Source: Pleurobrachia bachei (Eukaryota > Ctenophora > Tentaculata > Cydippida > Pleurobrachiidae). Taken from it: 27,457 bases of DNA. Where the stretch lies: the NCBI GenBank assembly GCA_000695325.1, contig AVPN01000868.1, positions 1 to 27,457 of the forward strand. The letters are read 5' to 3'. Shown here piece after piece: positions 1 through 7,098 of this stretch (the first letter of the stretch is position 1; every line of letters begins with the position of its first letter). The notes beneath the pieces are model-generated. The model did not search any database and was not told the DNA's origin. It saw only the letters and a program-made list of their open reading frames with translations. Both the position numbers and the translations under genes were made by a program.

Positions 1-9
1 AAAATTTCA

Positions 10-270
10 CAATGCAATTTTATTATGCCTATTTCCGTTCTACCTGGAGTTAACAATAATGTTACAGATTCTTACACTTTTAGACCTCGCAGGCTCGGTC
101 ACGTGAGGTAGTTACACTTAGTGGCACTCGCAGGCTCGTGCACTAAAGTACAAGAATCTGCCTCGACCTATGGTCTCGGATCATTATTGTTGCACTTATA
201 ACACTCGACCTTCGGTCTCGTGTTATAAGTTGCCAGGTAGAACTTATAGGCATAATAAAATCTTACATTG
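10..270. mobile_element. Multi-hairpin fold-back element (MITE-like)
   Basis: Imperfect terminal inverted repeats of 38 bp lie at 10-47 and 233-270, sharing a 16-bp block (ATTTTATTATGCCTAT) and an 11-bp block (GTTCTACCTGG). Inside are perfect stems 52-61/182-191 (10 bp) and 65-73/152-160 (9 bp). Four hairpins follow: 83-100, 119-145, 161-179 and 194-230, the last with a perfect 11-bp stem. Hairpins 1 and 2 share the identical 10-nt loop TCGCAGGCTC. Hairpins 3 and 4 share loops of the form TCGACC-NNN-GGTCTC. No coding capacity is seen. A target duplication cannot be judged because the left end is nearly at the window edge. Confidence 0.75.
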
Positions 271-499
271 TTGCATTTGATAATAGTATTTTTCAACGAA
301 GAAAAGAAGAGCTGGTAACAGCGGTGATCATGAATAAAGACGATTACCCAGGTCCCAGATTCTATGATAATTGTATCTTTAATTTAATATTTATTTTAAA
401 TGACTTTACAATTATATCATGCAGTTCTCAGTCAATAATGAACCAAAGTATAAAGATAAATAATTGTTGTGCTGTTGTGTTTAGTCACATCCGTGAGAA
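271..499. other. No recognisable feature
   Basis: AT-rich stretch between the fold-back element and the first duplicated exon-like segment. A reading frame is open through it into 596, but nothing in its translation is recognisable upstream of about 500. Confidence 0.4.
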
Positions 500-672
500 A
501 GACACTGTTTCTGATTACCGGCGACACGGACCGCTGAGAAAGAAGAATATCCCACGGCTGGTAACATGGGGTGGACGACCTCTTCTTCTACGTTAACTTA
601 CATTGTGAGGGAGTGAGCAAGGTGTATTTCGACGGGCCGGTGAAGATGTCTGATAATTATACTTTAAAAATA
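500..672 (+). repeat. Duplicated exon-like segment, copy 1
   Basis: This segment recurs in diverged form at 1148-1332. The 5' part is open in one frame and reads TVSDYRRHGPLRKKNI; the other copy reads TVSDYRRQGPLRKKNI. The 3' part is open in another frame and reads GVSKVYFDGPVKMSDNYTLKI, against the same text with one residue deleted and S changed to T in copy 2. Several differences fall at third codon positions (GTG/GTT, TTA/TTG), and the indel in the 3' block is exactly 3 nt. That pattern suggests formerly coding sequence. I do not recognise the protein. It may be two exons or a frameshifted single frame. Confidence 0.45.
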
Positions 673-792
673 ATAAAATATAGTAGACACATCAATTGTT
701 TAATAAATTATGTAGCTTGGTCTTTAAAACACTAAACCCTTTTAAAATCCTTTATATAGCTATGGCTGTTACCGATGTTTCATAGTTTCTGC

Positions 793-812
793 TACAGTCG
801 GACCCCGATTTA
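793..812. mobile_element. Solo terminus of a pogo-like MITE
   Basis: Twenty bases (TA plus CAGTCGGACCCCGATTTA) match the terminal inverted repeat of the complete MITE at 14058-14213. After 812 the sequence diverges and no matching right end is seen nearby, so this is a truncated or related copy. Confidence 0.55.
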
Positions 813-1034
813 CCGTTGGTAACGAAGTTACCCCTCCCTTGCCGGCAAACGAAGGCCAATACAATCCGCTGAACCTGATTTTATAAACTCAACAGTTGTT
901 GAAATTAATGGTCATCATATTCATTTACCACAGAGACCCGGGAATCCACGGGAATCCAAGGTACCCTCCCTCGTCCCAATCTTCACCTGCTGGATCCACA
1001 ACTGGGAAATCAAAGGTAACCCCATTGCGAACTG

Positions 1035-1101
1035 TGGGCATATTTCCATTTGTAGTATATCAGCTGTTACAGCTGATAAACTACAAATGGAAATATGCCC
1101 A
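1035..1101. repeat. Long near-perfect hairpin
   Basis: Arms 1035-1066 and 1070-1101 are reverse complements, with 22 perfect outer base pairs, a slightly imperfect middle and a CAGCTG inner pair, around a 3-nt loop (TTA). Such a short loop is typical of fold-back MITE centres or a cruciform-prone palindrome. No flanking target duplication was found. Confidence 0.7.
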
Positions 1102-1147
1102 TTCTCCCCGCACTAAAAATAGAGGCCATCAGCACTGCGGCATGTAT

Positions 1148-1332
1148 GCAACACTGTTTCTGATTACCGGCGACAGGGACCGCTGAGAAAGAAGAATATT
1201 CGTGCCGACCATTATACCCCACCTGCTGTTCTAGAGAGGAAGAGGCAATTGGATGATTGTGATCAGGGAGACGGGAGTTAGCAAGGTGTATTTCGGGCCG
1301 GTTAAGATGACTGATAATTATACTTTGAAAAT
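1148..1332 (+). repeat. Duplicated exon-like segment, copy 2
   Basis: Diverged copy of 500-672, offset about 650 bp. Its SDYRRQGPLRKKNI frame stays open further than in copy 1, through PPAVLERKRQLDD to a TAG near 1281. The 3' block (GVSKVYFGPVKMTDNYTLKI) lies in another frame and ends at TAA. The protein is not recognised. Confidence 0.45.
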
Positions 1333-1806
1333 ATATGTATAAAGTGGACTTAATTCACCTTTCTAGTTCCCCCTGAATACTCGGACTGTACACAATCACA
1401 CTAAAAAGGATGAAAACTGAAGGAAAAAAGAATACTTCAGAGGTAAGAAAACCTGGTGTTCGAGTAATTAAAGAGTGGCGGAACAAATGACATTTAAATG
1501 GAATTTAAGCGCTGCACACGGACACAAAGTTATCTTAATTTACCGAAATCTGGACCTAATCTTGGACCTAAACATCAGAAGAGAAAACAAACAAAAAACA
1601 TGTAGCTAACTTTGAATTATATTTTATGTCTAACACCCCTTCCCCTAAACAACAGGAGGCGTACAAAATGCCTCGGGAAATGCCTCGAGGGTTTCGACAA
1701 TAGCTACCAATTGGATAAGCGTTCTTGCCTCTGTGGGAAGTTAAAAAATACTTTAACTGCTCGTTCGACGGATGCGATTTTTCCACCAAAGCGAAGGTTA
1801 GTGTGA
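1333..1806. other. No supported gene
   Basis: A 64-codon frame is open at 1612-1806, but it begins with TTG, ends in a stop and shows no motif I recognise. A small reverse-strand frame overlaps it. I see no splice-bounded exon, repeat or RNA gene that I can defend here. Confidence 0.35.
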
Positions 1807-1878
1807 GGGGCTATCAGAACAAAAAACATCATTGAGAGGGCTTGTACTCATTCGAATAATAAATATGGTGTGACTGTC
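1807..1878 (+). pseudogene. 5' part of an interrupted LINE ORF1-like reading frame
   Basis: A frame is open from just after TGA at 1804 to the transposon boundary and ends ...NKYGVTV. With one CTGTC target copy removed, it continues in frame at 5466 as KPGDLPAVHRN. The resulting pattern (GVTVKPGDLPAVHR followed later by KHPSVTIRL) resembles the segment of CR1/L2/L1-type LINE ORF1 proteins containing 'GV.V.P.D...AHR' and 'RPIIVRF'. The frame is therefore probably the pre-insertion target. The family assignment is by eye and moderate. A split host exon is the alternative. Confidence 0.45.
1874..1878. repeat. Target-site duplication CTGTC (left)
   Basis: CTGTC immediately precedes the left CACAGTG end and is repeated exactly at 5461-5465 after the right end. 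A 5-bp, GC-containing duplication is characteristic of Transib and RAG-like transposition. Confidence 0.9.
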
Positions 1879-1917
1879 CACAGTGGGTAAGATTAGGGGG
1901 GGATGCTATATTAGGGG
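1879..1917 (+). repeat. Left terminal inverted repeat (RSS-like)
   Basis: Heptamer CACAGTG occupies 1879-1885, followed by the 16-bp spacer 1886-1901 (GGTAAGATTAGGGGGG), then the shared block GATGCTATATTAGGG at 1902-1916. The spacer is 10 bp longer than in the right end. By analogy with RAG substrates the heptamer would be the nick and cleavage site, and the inner block could act like a nonamer. That role is inference. Confidence 0.85.
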
Positions 1918-2183
1918 AAATTTCCTGTTCTAAAGAGAAATTAATTTTCTAGGGGTTTAAAAGGCCAAGAAAACCGTTTATGAACATATTGGAATGCATT
2001 GATATCTAAATTTTTTAGAAAATTTGAGTTTTTATTTTTTTTTGTAAAACACAAGGTTTGTTTCTATTTCAAAATTCTAAAACAGTGAAATTTATGTCCA
2101 AGATTTTTTGATATTTTGAATTATGTTGCTTGAATTGTGTGCCTAGTGTGACTTGTAACATGTGTAGTTTGACTTAATTTGTG

Positions 2184-2210
2184 ATCACTGTGCTGGCAAG
2201 CGCAAAGGTG
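2184..2210 (+). repeat. 27-nt segment shared with the exon at 23.4 kb
   Basis: Matches 23435-23461 at 26 of 27 positions. The single difference (TGT versus TGC) is synonymous in the frame HCAGKRKG used by the 23.3-kb exon, and both copies are followed by C-rich sequence. It lies in the 5' leader of the RAG1-like transposon, 63 bp before the transposase ATG. It may be a captured exon fragment including the AAAG/GTG end. Confidence 0.6.
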
Positions 2211-2272
2211 TACCTCTCCTCCCTCCCCCAATTTTATACTTGCTTTACTAACACGTAGTTCTCTGTAAAGTT

Positions 2273-3059
2273 ATGTCAAATGAGTATCAACATCTCACTC
2301 TAACTGATCTCCTAAACATTGTCGTGGACGTGGGAGGATGGAAATGGATCAATGTACCAACTCTAAGGGATTTTGTTCATGAGAAGACGAGTCGGAATTT
2401 TCTTTTAGAAGAACACTGTCGTGCCTATTGTTTTCTCCAGCGTGTTTATGAGCAGAGCAAGAAGAAAAAGTGCAATTTGTCAAACCTTGTTGCAACATTT
2501 GGTGACGAGGAAAAGATTTTCTGCACTGAATCACTGGCAGTTGATGATCCACATGCACAAGTATTAGTAACTACAGAGGAGATAGAGATGGCTTGTGGAG
2601 ATACAGAGGAGGAGGATGCTGCAAGTGGGGATACAGAAGAACTGGCTAGCGTGACCGTGGATACTACGGAGGATCAGGATGCGAATCAACCTGCAAAGAA
2701 GGCCAGAAAACACCTACTGAACATGACTAAACAGAGCCAGTACCAGAGAACGGAGGAGCTATACAAGCATCTCCTTTCTACCGCCGAAGAGGAGGATGTT
2801 ACACCATCTTGGCTGGCACAGCTGCTGCTGGAGAGGTCAGCTTACCGTTCAGACAGAGGAGCTGCCAAGGGAAACAGGACTACACACTCGATGGAGGTGC
2901 CCCACGCGGCTTTTCTCCAGCAGGACCTGTTCTTGGGAAAACAGCAGTATGTCCGTATGAAGAAAGGCTTAGCACCCTATGTTTCTTTACCCAACTGGCC
3001 TGAAGTGAGGAAATTTCAACTTTCTCTTACCCCTAAACACACTCCTACTACCAATCCAG
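2273..3059 (+). CDS. RAG1-like/Transib transposase, exon 1 (N-terminal part)
   Basis: Starts at an ATG (MSNEYQ...) and encodes about 262 residues before the donor CAG/GTACAA at 3060. The open frame continues unspliced to TAG near 3158. The first 85 residues contain a Trp/Cys-containing region I do not recognise. Residues about 100-145 are acidic and Thr-rich, followed by a basic KKARK patch that may be a nuclear signal. The last part reads LFLGKQQYVRMKKGLAPYV followed by LPNW, in the style of the RAG1/Transib DNA-binding stretch before the catalytic core (K-Y--MR followed by LPSY). No RING or classical zinc finger is seen. The 3060 donor fits the exon-2 acceptor in phase 1. A second possible donor (GTGAGG at 3005) gives the wrong phase. 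It is transcribed inside the transposon with no visible partner gene. Confidence 0.75.
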
Positions 3060-3423
3060 GTACAAACAAGAATGCATCTTATCTTTACACTTCTCTTTGC
3101 ACATCTCCTTACACTTCTCTATATGTTTGCATGCTCTTACCAACTCTCTCTTACCCATAGTAACACTACAACCACTGACAACTACCAATCCAGGAATATA
3201 AACAAGAATGCATCTTTTCTTTAGGTTTGCATGCTCATTTCTTGCTGGTTTAAAATGTACTTATTTATTTTAGAAACGTGCTAAAGATGTATGCTGGTTT
3301 TAACTGTGCTCAATATTTCACGTGAGTTATTATAACATCAAAAATAAACATGCTGTCAAAACAGAGGTTCCAAAAGCACAAACAGGGTTTCTCTCTCTCT
3401 ATCAACCATTATCCCTCACTCAG
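3060..3423 (+). other. Intron of the transposase gene
   Basis: Donor CAG/GTACAA and acceptor CTCACTCAG/GC, preceded by a CT-rich run (CTCTCTCTCTATC at 3391 onward). Splicing joins codon G-GC in phase 1 and keeps the frame. Within it, the segment ACCAATCCAGG plus CAAGAATGCATCTT occurs twice in imperfect form (around 3050 and 3184). A donor at 3005 was considered and rejected for phase. Confidence 0.65.
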
Positions 3424-4886
3424 GCACCAGTTTCAATTTTGAAGAGGCTCTGCTGATGACTATTGAAGCACTGGGAAAATCACTTAACATCACTTGGCCA
3501 CCCAACATAAATGTATACATGAAACATGGTGGGGATGGCTCGGGTTCCCACGCCAGGTAACATCAAGTGGATAACTGTGATACCCATAATATGTTTTTGT
3601 ATATGTTTTGCATACTCGGTGTGGAGGACAGGGAAACTGGTCAGCCACTGTATGTTAACTCCTCCTCCAACTCCCCACATACCCACCGTCCTCTCTTCAT
3701 TGCCATGGGGAAGGAGGAAGTAATGGACGATGACGTGGAGAAGGTCATGAAGGAGATTAAGGAGTTGTTAGAGGGACCAGTGAGGATGTGCGACACTAAT
3801 GTCTACATAGACGGTAAGATGTCTCTGGTCGATTCAAAGTTCCGGAAAAACATGCTAGGTCTAGGGGGAGCATGGTGCATGCTGTGCCACGTCACATTGG
3901 AGACTGGGTGCGGTAGAGGTTTCCTGGAGCCGTATGATTTTTTCTTCATAACTAGGTCTGGGAAGGAGGTTCAGGATACATATGACAATCTGAAGGATGA
4001 TGAGGGGTGTGTCCCTACTAAAACAGGCGATTATGCCGAGAGGGCTGGGACTACCGAGGCACCCCTACCCCAAGACTCAGAAACACTGGACTCCCTCATA
4101 TTTGTATCTCCACTGCATGCCATCATGAGAGTGTTCAGCTGGGTTTTAATCCTAATGTATCATCTGATGGCGGGAATCCTCCGTTGGTCAGAGGGGAAGG
4201 TGGTTTTGGGGAGTTCCTATCAGTTCTACGTTGCTGCCAAGAAGAAGGCGAACGAGGTGGTCAAGGCCAAGACGGGTATCCTTATGGATGCGCCTGATCC
4301 GACGGGTAAAGGGGGCAACACTCTCAAGGGGGACATTTGCAAGCGACTTCTCGGGATAGAGGGAAATAGGGAGGTACTAGTTAGCCTGGTTCCGAGACAA
4401 TACCAGCAGTCGTTCCGTGCCCTGCTGGAGGGTCTGTGGGTCGTTATTCATGTATACTCATCCGACCCAGACCCAGGCAGATATGTCGATGTGAATGTGT
4501 TCAAGATGGAGTGTTTGGACTTGTACCACTTGATCCTTGAGAACTTCGGGAATCGACCTGACCACCGCTGGGTGAACTTGTCACCGACTCTCCACTCAGT
4601 TCTAGCACACTCATGGGAGCTCATAGAGGCCAACAACAACCAGAGTCTGGGAGCCTTTTCCGAGAGCGGACTTGAATGTAACAACAAGTTTCTCCGGATA
4701 ATACGTGAGGTCAAGAGCAGAAAGATCAATGAGACAGTGTGCCACCAGGATACCTTGAATAGGATGTGGGATAAGTCCTGCCCCCTTGCTAACACATACC
4801 GTCCAATCGTGCACCCACGGCCAGGAGCTAGGAAACACCAGACGGACACCCTGAGTGAGCGAATTGCCGCTTGTTATATTGATTGA
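3424..4886 (+). pseudogene. RAG1-like/Transib transposase, exon 2 (catalytic core, one nonsense codon)
   Basis: The exon carries the DDE catalytic core, which by family knowledge nicks and transesterifies DNA at CAC ends. Visible residues: first Asp at 3534 in HGGDGSGSH; second Asp at 3810 in YIDGKM; CxxC in AWCMLC (compare RAG1 C727/C730); ITRSGKEVQDTYDNL matching the RAG1 ITRS...Y block; PLHAIMR (Transib PLHaRIR); DAPDPTGKGGNT, a RAG1L-like block; HxxxxH in LHSVLAH (compare RAG1 H937/H942); catalytic Glu at 4662 in AFSESGLECNNK (compare RAG1 E962). The end is ...ERIAACYID. A TAA at 3558-3560 follows HAR and breaks an otherwise continuous frame, 24 bases after the first Asp codon. Splicing around it would lose the MFLYMFCILG beta-strand, so a nonsense mutation or sequence error is likeliest. 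The C-terminus is short, with no ubiquitin-ligase or zinc tail. Confidence 0.88.
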
Positions 4887-5425
4887 TACATTATTTTCTC
4901 CATTTTTTCATGAATTCTTGTGTAATCGCCAAAAAACCTAAAATGCTAACAGCATAATTATGCAACTTTCGCGTCCAGTCGCGTCGCGATCTCTACTTGT
5001 ACGGTGTGCAGGAGGGTCCATATTAACATATCCTATCAATGAAAATAGCGAAATTGTGCGAAACAAATACTATTTTATCTCCTTTTTCACTAAAAAACGG
5101 GTCAATTTCACCATATACACGGAATGTTCCCCTGAGAAAGGCCAGTAAAACATATTGTCATGAGACTAAAGCTGAAAGAATGAGAAATTTATAGTTCTTA
5201 CTTTCCCGTATTGAAATTTTAGTAAAAACATGTACATAATTCCGAAAAAAAGGTACAAAAATGGACAATTTTCACTGTCAAAATGGATTTAGGTGTGAAT
5301 ATTTTCATATGCGCATCATATTTTTAGTCATATCTTGGTCAGATCTCAATATTTTTTTATGAGACTTCTTTTATTCGATAGAACTAACAATTCTCTATAA
5401 CTAAACAAATTTTCAGCGAAATCTA
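4887..5425 (+). other. 3' untranslated/internal non-coding part of the RAG1-like transposon
   Basis: AT-rich (TTTTTT, AAAAAA runs), with a possible AATAAA-like context but no clean signal. A 62-codon frame at 4960-5148 has no recognisable motif. No kelch-type or PHD-type sequence is present, so a RAG2-like partner is absent from this copy. Confidence 0.6.
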
Positions 5426-5430
5426 TTTTT

Positions 5431-5460
5431 TTCCCTAATATAGCATCGTTACCCACTGTG
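5431..5460 (-). repeat. Right terminal inverted repeat (RSS-like)
   Basis: Read on the minus strand from 5460 it begins CACAGTG, then a 6-bp spacer (GGTAAC), then GATGCTATATTAGGG. It is identical to the left end except that the spacer is 10 bp shorter. Confidence 0.85.
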
Positions 5461-5465
5461 CTGTC
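5461..5465. repeat. Target-site duplication CTGTC (right)
   Basis: Exact copy of 1874-1878, directly abutting the right CACTGTG terminus. Confidence 0.9.
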
Positions 5466-5720
5466 AAGCCTGGTGATCTTCCAGCTGTTCACAGAAATTC
5501 CCCCATCAATGCTCCCATCAATGATTCTTCATCCGATTCTGGTAGGAAGCATCCATCTGTTACAATACGTCTGCACAATTTTAATCAGAAAGACGTGTTG
5601 CTAGACATGTTCAAAAAACGTGCTAAACGTGGCGGGGCTAAGCTAGTACAGTCCTTATGTCCTTACTACCAGGATCTGAGAAGAAGTATCAGCGACTATA
5701 ATAAACAAAATATGCTTTGA
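5466..5720 (+). pseudogene. 3' part of the interrupted LINE ORF1-like frame
   Basis: Continues the frame of 1807-1878 after the transposon, 84 codons to TGA. It contains KPGDLPAVHRNSPINAP, a Ser/Asp-rich linker, KHPSVTIRLHNFNQKDVLLD, and then LCPYYQDLRRSISDYNKQ. The order AHR-like, 'pSVTIRl' and basic tail fits the C-terminal domain of LINE ORF1 proteins. Cys, Tyr and basic residues are dense at the end. No following endonuclease or RT ORF is seen immediately downstream, so the retroelement copy is truncated or the frame is a domesticated exon. Confidence in coding is moderate, in the family lower. Confidence 0.45.
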
Positions 5721-6335
5721 CCATCTTTGGCAAAGGTTCTTTGCTTCTTGACCCCATTAATAATTTGTGAATAATTTGAATAACATTGAATAAACTTCTA
5801 ATCTAATTCCATGTTATTTTTACATTTTGATGTTCCGCCTGATTGCAAGAACTAGTGACGATATATAATCCGGTGATACTACCGCAAATGAGTATTGGAC
5901 AGACGGTCCCCATAGCGACCCCGATCCCTTCCCCTTCACACTCCACACTATCTGCCGATACAAGGGAAGGATATAAACCTGACCTTGCTTTCAAAACCGC
6001 TAAAGTCTGCCACCGACGATTGTAAAGCTGTTTGTAGTAAATACGGCTTTTTAGCACAGTAACTCGAGCTTGAAGAGCATCCTGATTACGGTGATAACGA
6101 GGATAATTAAGATAAAATGGCTTCTATGAACGATAATACTTTGGTCACTGGGTCGAATGAATATCCGAAAAGCCGAATGAGTTTTCCTAAATATCAAATG
6201 TGGGGCTAAGATGAGAGTTAATGGACGTGCAATACGTTTCTAAAGCAAGCTATATTCACGGACAATGCATTCCTGTCATTCAAGAACACGATTCGTCTTG
6301 TTGCTCTAAATCAGTTTCGACCGTACAGTGCGTAA

Positions 6336-6545
6336 AAGAATGTTGGAACCTACAAAATAAGTGGCGTGGAGTTTGTAAACATAACAACGGAGACAGATTT
6401 GGCCATGATAACGAGGGAAACCGTGGGAGGGGAACAGACTGATAAGCAGGATGACAAGTCCCAGGAACCAATAAAAGCTAAACCGGCTAAACCGGCTAAA
6501 CCGGCTAAACTAACGCAACCCCGGGAAATCGTCCGTCCTTCCTAA
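6336..6545 (+). CDS. WNVG-type domain exon in array unit 1
   Basis: A 69-codon open segment after TAA at 6333. It reads NVGTYKISGVEFVNITTET, then a Glu/Lys/Asp-rich stretch, then three to four repeats of KPA (from a 9-bp DNA repeat), ending IVRPS. The first part matches the domains at 9615 (WNVGIYKIKEVEF) and 10310 (WNVGTYKISGVEFINIRTETEA). Unit 2 holds a broken version near 7654 with an in-frame stop. I do not recognise the domain. It could be a host gene family or part of an unclassified mobile element. There is no clear ATG, so it is likely an exon or remnant. Confidence 0.45.
   Translation, partial: KNVGTYKISGVEFVNITTETDLAMITRETVGGEQTDKQDDKSQEPIKAKPAKPAKPAKLTQPREIVRPS
6477..6511 (+). repeat. 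9-bp tandem repeat GCTAAACCG
   Basis: Three full copies and a partial fourth, found only in unit 1. It encodes (AKP)n in the open frame 6336-6545. Units 2 and 3 have a single related stretch here, so the expansion followed the tandem duplication. Confidence 0.75.
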
Positions 6546-6922
6546 TATTTATACTCGCTAACGAGCAAATCTTATATTTTCAAACTAACGTAACGTTCTT
6601 CACGCAGAATAAGAAAATGTGTCCAGGGATGCATTTCGATATCTCCATCGGTTGTCCGGATGGAGACGAAAAAGTTTGACATTGCGAGACAACATGGGAT
6701 ACCCACGGGGGAACTACCGGGGATTTCGAAGCTTCAGAACCTTCGAAACACATTTGCTGCTGCGTCATCTCGCCAGGTTCTGCCTATACTACAGATCGCA
6801 CACACATAACAAGCGTCATCAGAGGCAGTTTGTTTAATTTAATTTTGCCATTTTTATTGTGTGTACCACTATTTATACCCAAGGCCAATAGCGGCAGACC
6901 CTCAACCCCCGCCCCTCCGCTA

Positions 6923-7060
6923 GCAGCCGGCCAGGAGGGCAGATGTGAAGCTTCTGTACATGCTATGAGCGATTATTTTTCGAGAGACAGTACCGAGGGT
7001 AAATTATGTGCTGATGCTTCAAATGCATTCAATATATCAAACCGTAAAAACATTGAATGA
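6923..7060 (+). pseudogene. Reverse transcriptase fragment (RT motif A), copy 1
   Basis: The translation contains AAGQEGRCEASVHAM followed by DSTEGKLCADASNAFN and ISNR, then stops at TGA 7058. This resembles the palm segment of an invertebrate retroelement RT family whose members read about 'AGQ.GCEAAVHAM...TEAVLLVDASNAFN.LNR'. The Asp at 7013 would be the first catalytic aspartate (motif A). Only about 45 residues remain. Motif A is slightly degraded (LCAD for LLVD) and there is no YxDD motif, so it is a dead fragment. An identical copy is at 8193-8330. The family assignment rests on memory of the motif pattern. Confidence 0.6.
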
Positions 7061-7098
7061 ACTTCTTATCACACCCATCTCAGACACTTCATGTTTCT

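Larger units (their letters stand above)
1879..5460 (+). mobile_element. RAG1-like/Transib-type DNA transposon, full length
   Basis: This is a 3,582-bp element. Both ends begin CACAGTGGGTAA (the right end read on the minus strand), identical to the V(D)J RSS heptamer CACAGTG plus five more bases. Both ends also carry the block GATGCTATATTAGGG. The flanks are a perfect 5-bp duplication, CTGTC. The interior holds one two-exon transposase with the RAG1/Transib catalytic layout. No second gene is present: 1886-2272 and 4887-5453 have no convincing ORF, so there is no RAG2-like kelch protein. One in-frame stop in exon 2 means this copy is probably non-autonomous, while its termini look intact. The intact duplication and the near-complete reading frame suggest a fairly recent insertion. 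Confidence 0.9.
5820..7098 (+). repeat. Tandem array unit 1 (about 1.28 kb)
   Basis: Begins ACATTTTGATGTTCCG. The same start recurs at 7099 and 8369, so three units lie head-to-tail. Unit 1 is diverged from units 2 and 3 over its first 740 bp. From about 6560 to 7490 it is nearly identical to 7830-8760 (offset 1,269-1,270), which implies later exchange or conversion. Each unit mixes exon-like segments with decayed frames. Confidence 0.85.

Noticed and set aside
3005-3006. GTGAGG as the donor of transposase exon 1
   Set aside because: It leaves exon 1 in phase 0, while the only good acceptor (3423) needs phase 1. The donor at 3060 fits.
3555-3613. A second intron starting at CCAG/GTAACA that would remove the stop at 3558
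   Set aside because: No acceptable acceptor follows before the conserved beta-strand MFLYMFCILG, which such an intron would delete.
4448-4849. Reverse-strand 133-codon frame inside the transposase exon
   Set aside because: Antisense shadow of the catalytic core, whose residues are clearly encoded on the plus strand.
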